A DNA stretch of 64,000 nt from Pseudevernia furfuracea (GCA_022315425.1 JAIUPT010000010.1:434001-498000), one strand, 5' to 3'; positions 11,887 to 24,523 are shown, counted from the first letter of the stretch. The notes: generated from the letters alone by a model not told the origin. A program made the numbers and translations.

Positions 11887-12923
11887 GAATGTAGTTCCGA
11901 AGTGGCAAGTAGTTGCAGCAGAAAGTCTCAAATTTAATGCAGCAAATCAAGCAAGCTCTTTTGTCGAAGGGCTTGGCGTAGAAGTTGGAAGGTTCCGTTG
12001 TGGCAGATTCAGGGATTACTAGTGGACATGAGTCTCTATGCGATCACTTTGCTAGCTGTGTCTTTGGGGATGATTCGCGAAGGCGGAGTGGAGAGGATTT
12101 GAAGTGATCGAAGATGAAGATGTTAGTTAAGAAGGAGGAGCCAGTAGGAAAAAAGGGCAGGATTCGACCAGTCACAGTCAAGCGTTAGAGGCGTGATGAA
12201 ATGTACGCAGATGCGCGTTATCGGAGAAGCACACGACACTTGCGCGCTGGCAAATTAGACAATTGGATTCACTGATCAAGTACTCCGTATCAATTGACAC
12301 TTCACTTAAGCAATCCTCTTCAAAAACATGTGGACTATAATGCTATTTCCCGTCCTCGAATAACAAACACCGCACCATCAAGTCTTTGCCGTCATACTCA
12401 TTTGCTCTCTCCTTCCACACAATTGCTCTCATGAGGCAAATGAAGACCCAAGCTTCCCACGGCAACATGCACCTCAAGAAGTTCTCTTCCTAGGCATACC
12501 CTTCGAACGATGAGCCTGCCTACATGGAAGGTACGATAAGTCATTGGGTAGCCTGAGGATGCCTGATTGCCCAGGCGGGAGGGAGCATCTTCCGGTTTCC
12601 TGCAAACACTATATGATCTGCTTTTCTGCTCCGGTTTCCTGCAAACACTATATGATCTGCTTTTCTTGTCTGCTGCTTCTTTGCTTCATATTTCTTAGTC
12701 ACCTGAAGACATTAGACAATCATGCCCTTCTTCACTTGAAAGGTGCGGCATCTTCCTTTTTGACTATTTTCTTGCTACCAAAAATTCTGTAGAAGCAATT
12801 TTTCTTCTACTTACAATCAATCGAAAACGCTCATCATCGCTTCAACAATGTCATCAACAGATTAAAATATCTTTAGAAAGACCTTGAAAGTTCTCCTTTA
12901 CACGATTGTGACCAACTCAGTTC
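11887..12923. other. intergenic between divergent genes
   Basis: This separates the GYF gene (minus) from the gene starting at 12924 (plus) and should hold both promoters. No gene is seen. It contains a 39-bp tandem duplication listed separately. Confidence 0.5.
12592..12665 (+). repeat. 39-bp-period tandem duplication
   Basis: The 35-base block from ccggtttcctgcaaac to ctgcttttc at 12592-12626 recurs exactly at 12631-12665, a period of 39. It lies about 260 bp upstream of the next start codon. Confidence 0.9.
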
Positions 12924-14270
12924 TTGACTGTACCTCTTATCATGCCGCTGGGAGCAAGCTTGCTCATGAGAGGACTCGGTATGCGCGGCACTGACAAGTA
13001 CATCAAAGACCAACAACGAGGGCGAAAAGTCACTGGGAACTACAATCGTCCAAAGGTCTTTCAGCACCATGGCGACAATTATCCCGTAGTTCCTCCTGAG
13101 CTCTATGGTGACGAGCCTTTCAAAATTCCTCCTGGTTACGTCGATTACAATACAGCTCTAGTGACAGAAAAATACCTAGATGATTCCCGGAGAAAGTCAG
13201 AGGGTCTCTCAGGGGACTACGTCTGGCGTCTATTTGAATACGACCGATCACGATGGCCGCTTTATGGATTCATCAGCCCCTACAAGAGCGTTCGAGGGCG
13301 CGCAACAAGGGATGAACAGGAATTCAGACTCTGGCACCATTGGCATCCTGTTCGAGATAAACTCCAAGAAAGAATGAACGAGGAATCTGATGAAGGATAT
13401 GACAGCCCATACAATCGCATCGACAACGATGCACAACTGCGTGGCGTGCTGCCCGGAGCCGATAGATATCTCGCTCGCAGACGTGGCCAACAGTCATACG
13501 GACAGCGTAGAGGCGCCGTTAGTTATAACCGCCCACGGCATCATCAACGCGGATACGTTGATTATCGAAATCCAATCTACCGCCCACCATATCCTGATTA
13601 TGACACGAACCTAGTCCAGCGAGGCACAGAACGCCCTCCACAAGGGCCGCACGATATTCGCAGAGACAGAAATCCCCGGCGACATCCTCCAACTAGAAGG
13701 CTCCGAGGCCCCAGAGGTACCGGCCACCCACAGCATCCCCCATACGGAGTTCTCGAAAACGAAATGCGACAAGGACGATTTGGCCAGCCTGCTGGGGACT
13801 ATTATCCAACCAGGCCGAGCGGAGGGAACCATGTGATCTACGACCATCGCAACATCTTCGACGATGATGTAACCCCCTTTGTCCCCCGCCGCCCACACCC
13901 CCATCATCGCCCCCATCCATTACATGAGGAAGGCGAAGACGAAGACGAAGAAAGTACCATGAGTCAACACTCAACCGGAAGCTACGTTCGCCGCCCCTCT
14001 CCAGAAATCGTCTATCCAGTCCCAGCCCCCTACCATGGTCGGCCCCTCGGATATAATAGCCGCCGCCACGGCCGCCACGAAGGGGACATCGACGATGAAG
14101 ACGGGGAGGACGAACCGTTCCTTGGGAGGAGGGGACGTATGGGCCGTAGGAGAGGTGTTTACGGTATTGGGCGTGAGGGAGGGCGGATCAGGGTTGGGCC
14201 CAGAGGTTATGATCGGGAAGATTTGGGTTTTGTGCTTAGTGGTGATGAGGATGATCTTTATGATGTCTGA
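12924..14270 (+). CDS. hypothetical Arg/Tyr/His-rich protein
   Basis: This is a single uninterrupted frame of 448 residues; a second Met at 12942 is an equally good start. I do not recognise a family. It is very rich in Arg, Tyr, Pro, Gly and His, with blocks such as RRRGQQSYGQRRG and RRPHPHHRPHPLHEEG. An acidic run near residue 340 (EEGEDEDEES) precedes a basic/acidic C-terminus ending in SGDEDDLYDV. The N-terminal 170 residues are less biased (VWRLFEYDRSRWPLYGF) and could be a small fold. No signal peptide or membrane segment is clear. Composition suggests an intrinsically disordered protein, possibly nucleic-acid or membrane-surface binding, but that is a guess. The length of the biased open frame makes a real gene likely. 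Confidence 0.7.
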   Translation: MTVPLIMPLGASLLMRGLGMRGTDKYIKDQQRGRKVTGNYNRPKVFQHHGDNYPVVPPELYGDEPFKIPPGYVDYNTALVTEKYLDDSRRKSEGLSGDYVWRLFEYDRSRWPLYGFISPYKSVRGRATRDEQEFRLWHHWHPVRDKLQERMNEESDEGYDSPYNRIDNDAQLRGVLPGADRYLARRRGQQSYGQRRGAVSYNRPRHHQRGYVDYRNPIYRPPYPDYDTNLVQRGTERPPQGPHDIRRDRNPRRHPPTRRLRGPRGTGHPQHPPYGVLENEMRQGRFGQPAGDYYPTRPSGGNHVIYDHRNIFDDDVTPFVPRRPHPHHRPHPLHEEGEDEDEESTMSQHSTGSYVRRPSPEIVYPVPAPYHGRPLGYNSRRHGRHEGDIDDEDGEDEPFLGRRGRMGRRRGVYGIGREGGRIRVGPRGYDREDLGFVLSGDEDDLYDV

Positions 14271-14850
14271 GATGGTGCTTCTCCTTGCTAGGTGCGGTTT
14301 GATCGTGAGGACGATGATTGTGGTGTCTGAGATGTTGCTTCGCTTTACTTCTTTAGTGCGTGGTTACTGATGTCCTAACGAACAATGAAGCTACGATTCA
14401 GTCAGTCCTAGGGAATTTCCATCCTTCATAGGCGCTTTCTCCCTATTGAGCGATGAATTTGCACTGCTGCCCTTGTTAATTCTGCCAGGGGTGCTTATTG
14501 AGCCTCTTGGTTTGATGATTATGAGGGTGACTTGCCAAAGTTTCTGTTGATGTGAGGCTTGGCGAAGCCAAGAATGGTCACATCAGACTCGAACGCTCCA
14601 GCTTTGCCAACCCATGACTGATTCTAGATTTCAATGACGAAAATCACCGTCCAATTCTCGAGATTATATTAAAGGTAGATTGCTCTGACGGTTGTATCTT
14701 TCTTGCCACACTCTGAAACCTATCAAAGCAAAAAAACTACCAATATACAAACACACATCACTCCATCCTGCATCTTAAGCCCTCCTTCCTTCCTTCCTTC
14801 CATTACCACCACCGCCACCACCACCCTCCATCTCCAGCCAACCGACCCCC
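14271..14850. other. intergenic, converging 3' ends
   Basis: This lies between the 3' ends of the plus-strand gene at 12924-14270 and the minus-strand oxidoreductase. Short ccttcctt and caccac microsatellites occur near 14786-14825. Nothing else is seen. Confidence 0.5.
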
Positions 14851-15731
14851 TCAATGCGTGATGATAACCTTCCGCCCCACATACCCTGCCCCATCACCCT
14901 GCACCAGATTCTCAAACATCCAAAGTCCCACATCCTCCCTACTAATCATATACCCCACCACCGGCTCCTCCTCCGTCCCGACCTTAATCTTCTTCGCCCC
15001 CTGCGCCTTCCCGTTTGTCAACAGACTCGGCCGCACAATCACAAAGTCACCCGTCTGTTCCACGATCGTCTTCTCCATATTCCTCTTATCCTTGTGCGGG
15101 TTCGCCAAAAACCAGTGATACAAGGGCGCGAGAAGAAGCGGGACATCGCGGGGTCCGTTCGACACGCCGGTGGTGGAGAGGGCTATGAAGAGGGGTTTCT
15201 TTCCGGAGGCGGGTGGAGAGAGGGTCGGGAGCGCGGAGAGGACGTTGTTGGCTGCGGTGGTGCAGACAGTGATCTCGGGTCCCGTTGGGGGAACGCCAAT
15301 GCCGGAGATGATGATGTCGGCCGTGCGGCCGTTGAGAGTTAGGGTTCCTTTGCAGTCTTCGGCGTTGAAGACGTCGCCTGTAGAGATGGTGAGGTGGGCG
15401 TCGATGGCGGATTGAGGGACGCCTTTTTCGAGAAAAAGGGCGGTGAGTTTGGAGGGAGTGCGGACGACTGTTGTGTGATCAGGGGATGAGTTGAGTTAGA
15501 TTGGGAGGGGAGAAGCTTACGAGCCGTGCAATCATAGCCAGCTTTGAGAGCAGGCACAAGTGCTGAGATAGTGCAACCGCCAGTTGCGCCATAGAAAGCG
15601 ATGAGAGCCTTACTGTTTACCGTTGCCGTTGCTGGTAATTCAGTATTGCTCAAGGGACCCGGAGTGTTGGCAAATCGAAAAGACCTCGGGGGAGGGCGAA
15701 GGTATTTGGCACTTGAGGACGTGAGATCCAA
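14851..15731 (-). CDS. NAD(P)-binding atypical SDR / NmrA-like protein
   Basis: Two exons join in phase: 15731-15521 and 15467-14851, 275 residues. The Rossmann start is LIAFYGATGGCTISALVPAL, followed by the beta-strand end DCTALVRTPSKL, where an Arg often selects NADP(H). The substrate half contains VIVRPSLLTNGKAQG and ends with the SREDVGLWMFENLV region typical of NAD(P)H-binding atypical short-chain dehydrogenases. The usual Tyr-Lys catalytic pair of classical SDRs is not evident. Such proteins are reductases, isomerases or redox sensors. The substrate cannot be told. The N-terminal about 45 residues before the Rossmann core are Ser/Pro-rich and may not all be coding; a start inside an upstream exon is possible. 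Confidence 0.82.
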
Positions 15732-16945
15732 GACTTTACTGTATCTGGATGATGGCGTGGACAGCTCGTATTCTTGGAAACCCTCATTTCCGCTGGAACA
15801 GCGACACTTTTATACACGTCGCCATGACGGCCTCGCAGCAATGTCGCTGCCATTGTCGGACACGACAGTGTCTATTTTCAGTCGAATATTTCGTAAAGAG
15901 TGAAGGTCAGTGAGAATGGAGATCGCCCTTGACTCTGCGGACTTTCGGGCTGACTAGGCACCTAGAGTAGGCCGAGCTAGTGTCGGAGCAATATTAGGCC
16001 GTCTTGGCACGTAGTACCTTCATGGATTCAAGGAGCTTTCATTAGCAATGTCGCCCCATTGGCGCAGAAGAAGGGCTAGGAGAGCCTATATACTGAGCCT
16101 ATAATCGCTGATTATCTGGATCACGCCTGAAAAAAGTGCTTGGAGGCCTTTGGAGGGTGTGTAGGGTACGGCACCGGCAGAAAGCCTAGCTTCGGCCATG
16201 TAGGCTGGTGATCATGGCCACAGTACTCCCCAGGCCGGGGGAAAATATGCTGAGCTGTCGAAGAGGTCTTGGTCGTTGGCTTGACCTCTTTCCAGCTGCT
16301 GTGTGCTCGCCACTGAGTCGAAGGCCTAAGTAGTGACAGGTGCACATCCGCAGATATTGTGTTCCAGGTGAAGCCACCTCACGGTGAGTTCATCTTGGAG
16401 TACGATACGCATTTCCTACCTATTCTCCGGCATGCGGGACAAGATATCATCAGCTACGATAGATAAAGCTTTGCAAAGATTTTCAAGCTTTGGTTCAACT
16501 TCTAGGATTGATGAATTCAGACGGAATAGGAACCAGGCGTCTACATATATATATGAAGGAGGAGCGAAGGTCTACAAATCGAGAGCACAGGCAGAGGACT
16601 GCTCGTTGAAGTGGAACGACGATTCCGAACTCTGTTTACATATAGGCACGAGGCCGGGCTGGAATTAAAAATGTGCCGAAGTCCTGAGTCACTTTGTAGA
16701 GCAGCGGCGGCAGTGCATGCTTTTTCCGATATTGGTAGTCGAGTCTTTCTAACATGGCTCACGCCGCACACCCGACGAATCTCGACGAAGTCTTCACTCA
16801 GCCCGGCCGATTCTTGGTGACCCAGAAACACTGCTGCTACCGCTCCAAGAGTGTCTTGATAGCGAAAGGAAATGCTTCTGGATGCTACCGCAGCGCCGCC
16901 TAACTCTTGTCCTCAATGTACTCCGTACCGGCAGACAATATACAG
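15732..16945. other. intergenic, no gene seen
   Basis: Scattered short frames on both strands lack family resemblance or consistent splice continuation. No RNA gene or repeat was recognised. Confidence 0.45.
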
Positions 16946-19680
16946 TTAAGTCTGTATGAGATCGTGAATAGAATCCAAAGTATCAGGAGCGTTGCCAAGA
17001 GGGCAGGGGAACGCCTCACAGGGATCGGGTGCGTTAAAATTCAGATTGGTAGGTTTCGGGCAGTACCAGCCGCCGTCATTATAATATGTCTGGGCAAGCG
17101 ATGGCCAATTCAACACGTAGTTGTCCCAATTTTTCGCCAGGAACCAGACGTTGCTCGAGCCATTGTTCACGGAGATTGTGGGTCTGTTCTTGCTGGAGAT
17201 CACGTCGTAGATGAGACATCCGACCTGATTCCAGCCTCCCATTCCCGAGTTGCTGGCGCCGGGGTAGAGGGTACCGTTCCCGGGAGCGGCAAGGCTTGAG
17301 GGCTGCCATGCGCTTCCGGGAACCATGTCGACGGTTGCTGTATCGGGATCGTACGAGGCGATCATGTCTAGGCCTGCCAGATGATCAGTTTGGGACGGTC
17401 AACGGGCTCTGGAAACATACAGCCGTAGTAAATTCCTCTGAGTACATCCAAGCCGTTGATCGAATTATCACCAAGCGGATCCAAGATGTCCATATTTCCG
17501 TTCGCGTACGGATAGTTAGAGACGCAACCAGGCGCATAGGCGACATTGATAATGAGATCCACAGTGACTTTGTTGGTTGGACATATCATCGTCGTATTCA
17601 ATGAGTTTGGTCCCATCAGCCCGCCCGTGGGCCAGGTTGGATTTGGGACTTGATTGTAATTAACGGTTGCTTGAGTGCCAGGCGTCGAGAAACTTATAAG
17701 GCAACTCTCGAATTCCGTATTTGATCCATTTTTGGACCCAGTTTGGGTATTGGGATATTGGCAACCTGAGTACCAGTAATTATCAGGTCTACACGTCGCC
17801 CCTATCTGATAAGGAAACAATGCGGCGGACGCCCAGGTTGCGAGGGAGCCCCATATCTGATCAGCTAGCACATTGAAGGCAAGGTCCTCGAGGTTAGAGT
17901 TCTGCAACGTGTCGACGTAGCAGGAGCAGCCGGGCTGTTCTCACACGTTAATTTATTGCCCTTCTAGTTCGAGCTACCGCACTTACGTTTGTCGTTGTGC
18001 ACTTGCCAGTGGCGTTATTGACACTGTTACAATCATCACAGGAGGGCTGGAATACAGTCAGCAGAGATATATTGGGGGCAAAGAGTATCCAAATATTCAC
18101 CATGTCTTGTACGGATGGGCATGTGATGCACGGACAGTTTTCCAACCAGACACCGGTACAGATATTGTTGGAGTTTCCAGCGCACAAAATAGACGAACAA
18201 TTGTAAGGTTGATCTGAGGGAGGGCAGATCGGCTGGGAGGCGTACTTCCCCTTGGTGACTTGGAGAACGATCTGAGTAACACCGCTGCTCAATTGAAGTT
18301 TACCCACAGCGTTTGAAGCAAGTGGTAGCAGGGCGAGACCGAAAGAAATGAACCCTGCTATAAGCCATCCTTGTTGAGATAAACCGGGGAACAGCAGGGG
18401 GAGTAGTGTGTCGGCTGCGGCTAGAAACAATCCAAACGCTCCAGCCACTCTCGGATCTTGGAATAGGGGGACGAAGTCCGGCACCCAATCGTTGGCAATT
18501 TCTACAATTTGCGTCCGGAAAGTACTTATAAGGCCATTTGGGTTCATGAGACCCTCAGCGTTGTCCATAAGTTCATCGGCCAGACATGAAGCCTCAGAAC
18601 TTGTATCAGTATCGTCTCTCTCAATCAATGGTGATATACCAGTGCAAGTGGGTGCCGGGCTTGCCATGGCGGTCTCGGCACTCAGAAGAGCCGGCATGTC
18701 TGTTGCCTGAATCTGGAACACGAATTGGTTTGAGGAGTCGGATATCAACAATCCAGTCCCGCTAGACACCCAGTCAGCTATGTCATCATTGCACACATCA
18801 GAGACGGAGCTGCCTCTCTCGATGTTAGTGTACATACCCAAACGAAGCCGAGGTTGTGGGGGACGGGTTGAATGAGGTTAGCTCTGTCGAACTGATAGTC
18901 ATGGCCTTTGTATCGCCCGGGGTGGTTTCAACTACGATGACGTTGACGCCGGTTGCCGTTGATAGGGCCGCCATGGACGCTATGACGCTTGATGGGTAGA
19001 GTATCATGCCCACAGGTTTGGGATCTTGTTCATTATTGAAGCCCTGTGTAAGTATGGCTGTTACTATACCGTACGCAGCGAGAAACAAGGCGAAACCGGC
19101 TATTGCTACAGGAGCCAAGCGTTTCTGTAGATCAGGCGCCTGTTCTTCTAGAATCTCTACAAGGCTTTCAATGCATGCCGGGTCGCTAATGTCATTCGGA
19201 TCGCATGCTGTCTTGTACCTTGCCAACAGATCTTGTTGCGTTGCCTCACCGAAGACAACGGTAATTCCACCCGCTGGTATTTGTTGAATGTCGTTATAGT
19301 TGGTTGGATAGATGACATAGCCAGTACCGGTAGGAGTCGAGAAAGTAGTCTTTTGCAAGTTAGACGGAGACCACACGGGGTTATCATTGCTTACTTACTG
19401 TTGTCTCTGTCTGTGTGAAAGCTGAGAGCGGTCCCACATCCATAGTGATAGTTCCCCCGTCAGCGGCCAATTTCATCGCGAATCTGTTTGCGGTGCTATT
19501 TCCCAAACTACTGGAAGTGGTATTTGCGAGCGCATTGGCATCAATGGTCAAGTTCCCAATACCTCTTCTCTGCGGGAATGGCGTGGCTTGTGGCAATGAC
19601 AAGGCATGGGAGAATGCCAAGGCATTGCAAATAAGAACAAAGTAACTCGCGCAACGCATCATCGTGAAGGGCAGGAGCAA
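16946..19680 (-). CDS. large secreted or membrane-associated protein of unknown function
   Basis: Five exons fit in phase: 19680-19399, 19349-18838, 18761-17987, 17934-17421 and 17373-16946, about 836 residues. An N-terminal signal peptide is clear (MMRCASYFVLICNALAFSHA), whether the first Met is at 19680 or 19662. Hydrophobic stretches at about residues 195-220 (PVAIAGFALFLAAYGIVTAI) and in exon 3 (AGAFGLFLAAADTLLPLLF, then LIAGFISFGLALLPLA) may be membrane segments. The second half is Cys-rich, with CxxC-type clusters, and has many N-x-S/T sites. I do not recognise the family. The exon 2/3 junction has one alternative: the 76-nt intron ending gtgtctag is preferred over a 28-nt choice using an earlier AG. 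The gene is divergent from the secreted-protein gene at 20785. Confidence 0.72.
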
Positions 19681-20784
19681 CTTTGACAGCTCTGTGATGC
19701 GAGGTGCGGAGAGGAGAATATGGAAGGAGGCGACAAACGTAGAGCGAGCGCGAACTGTAATGTATTTGTGTCAACTACATGCACCCAGAAAGCTTCATGG
19801 AAACACACATGAATGATATTAGCAAAGGTCTGGATGCAGTCTGGAGGAGATTGAAATGAAGTCTCGTATTCAAGTACGGGACTGCGCCCTTGGAACATGA
19901 ATAAGGTATCGTCATCGGTGTTGGGACAAAGGAGAGCTTTCCTGCCATGTCCTACCCTCAGCTACTTCAATTTGCAACATATCTTGACAGAAAGTATATT
20001 AAGTATTCCAGGACTGTCGATCAACCATGAAAACCTCGGGCTTTCGATAGGTACCTATTACAAATCTCAACAACAATGAGTAGATCTGGAAATGTATACA
20101 ACAACTTTCTGATCTCCAACGCTGTTTGTCAAAAGTTTAGCGATGTAAAATTGTACTACCACTGTGCCTACCAATCTACAACATTATTTATTGTTGCTTC
20201 GTATCAGTCTACCGAATCGGAACACGTGGGAGAGAGCCTCTGTTTCACGAGCAGAATACGGGCCGCGAGCGTGTCGAAGCAAGCCACCAGAGCCGCAGTG
20301 GTTCGTAGAATAATAATACATACCCTACTATAGAATAATTACGCTCGGACCAGGAGCCAGTACCTAATTTAACTCAGCGGCAAAAAGACTGCAAATTCGG
20401 AAATTTGAGAGCCTGGTGGAGCCCTTGATAATTTTCTAAATGAGAGGACTCTTTCCGCAAAGATCAGACGACATTATTCATTACTGTATATTATCGAATT
20501 ATTCCATTTGTTCAAGTCCGGTTTTACCTTAAAGTACAGTACCTAAGGTACCTTAAGGTAGGTACTCGTAGAGTAAGGTAAGCTAAGGTACTAGCTCGCT
20601 AAAAAACCAACCATGCGGCCACGAGCCACCGCGTGTTGGGTCCGCTCTCAAATGAGTTGGTATGGGAAGCAGGCCAATCCACCCCATTAGAGTCAATCAT
20701 AATGAATGGCACATCGTCTTCTTCTCCTTCCATTTCAAATAACTTTCTTCACCTTTAACCCCGTCGGCATCGAAAATCTATATC
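19681..20784. other. divergent intergenic region
   Basis: This separates two genes for secreted proteins transcribed away from each other. No gene is seen. It contains a short low-complexity run of aaggta/taccttaa motifs near 20524-20590. Confidence 0.5.
20524..20590. repeat. low-complexity aaggtac run
   Basis: Alternating ctaaggtacc, ttaaggtagg and agtaaggtaagctaaggtact motifs form a partly palindromic run about 200-260 bp upstream of the start codon at 20785. Confidence 0.7.
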
Positions 20785-22110
20785 ATGATCTCGCTCTACT
20801 TTGCGCTGACTTTTTTCCTGGCGCTCCGACTGTCCGAGTGCGGCATAACCTATGATCCAGACTGTGCCGACCGTATGTTACCACCTCGCGACGCTGTGCC
20901 CAATGACCATATTATTGAACACTGTGCAGTGCAAGACGCTTTGGAGGTTAGATTTGGAAAATCCAGGGATAGACTTGTTGCTCTGTCCCAGGAGATGCAG
21001 GCACTCATTGACCCCACGGAAAGTGCACCAGGAAACGTGGGGCTGAACAAGTCGGCTCTCCTCCTCTTTCCTCTCGCCAATTTCTCCACCGTCGCCAAAT
21101 CCACTGAGGCTGTCGCAAATATCATTACATTCAGTTATGCAGCCCGAGGATGGCGACCTAGTATGACAGAGAGGGACATTGTAAGTTTACTTCAAGTCAC
21201 TCGCTCTACGGATCGACTTTGCACTGACCTCGGGTTCAACGAGTCAGGTCGTACGCTGCTCTAATAAAGGCATAATCGATAAGGGCAAGAAGACTTACCT
21301 CGACAACGAGACTTTGGACATCTCAATTGCTCAGGATCCAGCCAACGTTGCAGGTTGTTGGGAGGAGAATACTTTGGAGGCATACGTGACTGTATCGCCC
21401 ACGGGCTATCCCTCCATTATTCGTCTATGCAACACGTAGGATGCCTCTCTTCTCAGGTTCGCCTTTACACTTGTGATCGAAATGCCCTAAAGACCTACTA
21501 GATTCATTGATCGAGAATTTGCAAACTCGGCGACGGCTCCTGTCAGAAAATGCGAAGAAATTATTACCGCTCTTACGCTAATGGGCTCGACCCAAAAGAA
21601 AGTCGTCGATCTTGCTGTCCGAGAGGATCCGTATTATGTGTACACGCGCGCGGTAAGTGCTCCTATCTGACTTTCGTAGTGTTGGCTAATCTGTGAGAAA
21701 CAGTTGCTACAGACCGTCTCGAGCAACTTGGACAATGGCGGATTACCTCGGAGCCGAAACCCATTCAAAAAACTGCAAGCTATCATAACCCCAGCCACGG
21801 ACGGTTGGACAGCGTGGCGCGGGAATTTACAAAACAAGCTCGTCGTCCCTGCCGCGTAAAGTAACCAACATCAAGAAGATCGAATTCGTATTGACGTTTC
21901 TGCAGCGTCGCAGCCCTTTGCACCCTGATGGAACAGCAGAGATATTGTAAAATGAGACCAAATGAAGGTAAACCAGAAAAAACACGTGATGTCCAGCGCT
22001 TCATGAAAATTTACTAACCATTGCTCTTAGACGGTTCATTTCAGCCATCCCCAGGTACTCAGGCAGAGTGGAATAGATGGGTTTCTGCCGCAGATCCAGA
22101 TTGGGCTTAG
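20785..22110 (+). CDS. small secreted protein of unknown function
   Basis: Six short exons fit in phase: 20785-21180, 21248-21435, 21502-21652, 21704-21855, 21906-21967 and 22031-22110, 342 residues. The start MISLYFALTFFLALRLSECG is a signal peptide. Mature-part features are scattered Cys (DPDCADR, IIEHCAVQD, VVRCSNKG, AGCWEEN, IIRLCNT, VRKCEE, ALCTLMEQQRYCKM) and no membrane anchor. I do not recognise the family and see no HExxH or other catalytic motif. All five introns have GT and AG ends and preserve frame, which is strong evidence for a real gene. Its head-to-head arrangement with the other secreted-protein gene suggests shared control, but this is inference. Confidence 0.75.
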
Positions 22111-24523
22111 GGCATTTAGTATAGCAGCTTGGTAGTAGAAGTTCTATTGCCAAGTGAGGTCTCCAAGGAGGCGCGGATTGAAGCGGAGCCAGGCCGAGTG
22201 TATTCGTAAGCAGAGATAACAAGATGTGATAGTCTCGCTCAATCTCGATTCTTCATTAGAAGCCTTTTCGCGGTCTCTGTCACGGTACTCCAAGGCCGCC
22301 ACCCGACTGAACCCAGCGGGGCTTGGTACCGCATATGTTTGCGAGCAGACCACATAGAATAATCAACATTTTTTCACCGCACCGTAAATTGATGACATGG
22401 CCAAATTTGTTCCTTGCAGTCTCATACCTTGGGTGAGCCCTTTCTATCCATTGTCCATGGTAGAGCGCTGGGGCGATCCAAGAGACCAGTTCCTTAATAG
22501 GTTGTTCTGTAGTAAAAATTGCGATTTAGTACGAAATCACGAAGTGAAAGAGGAATGAATGGGTCAACATGATCATCCAACGCTCAGTTCGTTGCCTAGC
22601 AAGACCACGTCTGGCGTAGGCTTCCACAAGATGCCTGGGAATCTGAGGTACAGTGAAAGGGGAGAAGATTCTCCAAAATCTAGCGACACTGACAGATTGG
22701 GAACGAGCCAAGAAACAACGGTATGATGTGCAACCGAGACGGCACCTTACAACGTTTCTTGATTCAAAGTATGCTCTCGAGTGATGCACTTCGACTCGCT
22801 TAACTCCGATTAGTACAGTAGCCAGACAAGGCTCCTATCCTAGCCGAAAGATCAATTGTTTACGAAAGTCACACACATGGAGTCGAGCTGGAACCGTTTC
22901 ACCACTCTAATTCAAACCCTATGTTACTTCACTAATGAGCGCGGTTTCATCAAGCTCACTGTCCAATTGCTCTAGAGGCATGCTCGAAACTTGGCTTGGC
23001 AGACCTTTCCACTTTGCATCGCCAACAGGAGACTCTAACGCAAGTGGTGGGGACAAAGGTACGACATACACAAAACGAGTTAGCCAGGAGTGTGCGCCAT
23101 TCAAGTCGCTCTCAAGAAATTACCGCAGGCCCATTGCGTAGTAGAGGGGCGCTGTCAACGTTCACGAGCTAGAGAGATGTGATGAAATTCGAGGGCGGGG
23201 CTGACAGGCGATGGAGAAAAATTGGAGGTTTTCAGTGAGCATAAAGGCTCTCTTGATTGATGTTCCCAAAAGCCTATTAGATCAACCATCGCAATCCTTA
23301 CGTACCGACACACTCGTCGGCGAAGCATGCCTCATTTCCTGTGCTTTCTCGTAGCTAATAACACAAGATTACCCGTCAACGCAGCCTCGTCGGGCACAGA
23401 GATAATACCTCATGCAAAAGCAGGATGATATTTCCACGGGGATAGATACCTGCACATCACATTCAACCGGAGATGCTTCCACCTTTCACAGTCGTATGGT
23501 CGCTTGGATCTATTGTTTCGGTCACTCATATTTTGCTGGTTGATGAGCAGGTGCAAGACGCCATTGTGGAGGAATGCTTGGCCGCGAAGAAAGGCGAGAT
23601 TGGCGATTTAGCAACAGAGCGTCGGCAACGTTCAGGGCCATCGAAGGACCATTGAGGCGAGTATTGCAGTTGGTGATCATGATCCAATAGAACAGTCACG
23701 AGGCGCGAACGGAGGAGCGGACAGCTGCACAAGCTGCGAGCGAAGAAAGGGATGCGAAGGAAAGAGACGTTCCAGACGCTTTGAGCAGGGACAAGAACAG
23801 AGGAATTGAAAGATTTAGTCCACGGATCACCGGTTCGATCTCGATTATGCATGCACAAAGGGGCATAAATTGCACAAAGTCTAGGAAAACATTGAAAAGA
23901 CCCGAATCGTATCTGCTAATCAAAAGCTTGAGAGACTCTTGACTGTCCCGAAAGTCTATAGTACGGTCTTTGAATTTGGTCTACAACTGAGAAGTTGAAG
24001 CTCGAGCGGGCCTCTTACGACTCTGATGAGCACCTCGGTGGGCGCACTACTCGCTTCAAGCTACAGAGATATTACTGGCAGTACTTTGGTCTGCTCGTGC
24101 TGTCTCCACAAATGTCCGTCTCTTCAATAATAATATAAATACCCATAATATAAATACCCATAATATATATGGTCTGATGCTGGCAAACAGAAGCGAGAAC
24201 AGCATGAAAGTCCAGTCAGAAATAAGGTAAGTTACAACATATCGAAGTCAATTTCACGGCAGTCGTCAACGGGCTCAACGGTCGCTCCTCGCTCCAATGG
24301 AAGAACAAGAAACTTTGAGCCGAACCTTGATGCGGCCTAGCTCTTCCGCCAGTCCTCCGCCAGTCCCCCGCCATTGGAATCGGTGCCCCGCAGTCGAACC
24401 GTTGCATAAGTACTTGAGTAGGTACCACCATACTAATACCGTATCCCTTCCATTCATCTTCTTCCTTCATTCTCCTCCACCCACTCGTCCTACCCGCGTC
24501 TTCAGTTTCTCCCAAGATTGAAG
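22111..24523. other. long intergenic region, no gene seen
   Basis: Only short frames without resemblance occur here. The 3' end of the preceding gene and the promoter of the permease lie at the two edges. The last 120 bp are pyrimidine-rich, as is common upstream of fungal start codons. An AT-rich 15-bp tandem repeat sits at 24131. Confidence 0.45.
24131..24168 (+). repeat. 15-bp AT-rich tandem repeat
   Basis: Two exact copies of taatataaataccca (24131-24145 and 24146-24160) are followed by a partial third. Confidence 0.85.

Noticed and set aside
13611..13974. Minus-strand frames opposite the Arg/Tyr/His-rich gene
   Set aside because: These are composition shadows of the long plus-strand frame.
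18809..18837. 28-nt micro-intron in the large secreted protein gene
   Set aside because: It keeps frame, but donor and branch site would be only a few bases apart. A 76-nt intron from the same donor to gtgtctag also keeps frame and has normal spacing.
23473..23923. Possible small gene on either strand
   Set aside because: Short frames without family resemblance, starts or splice support.
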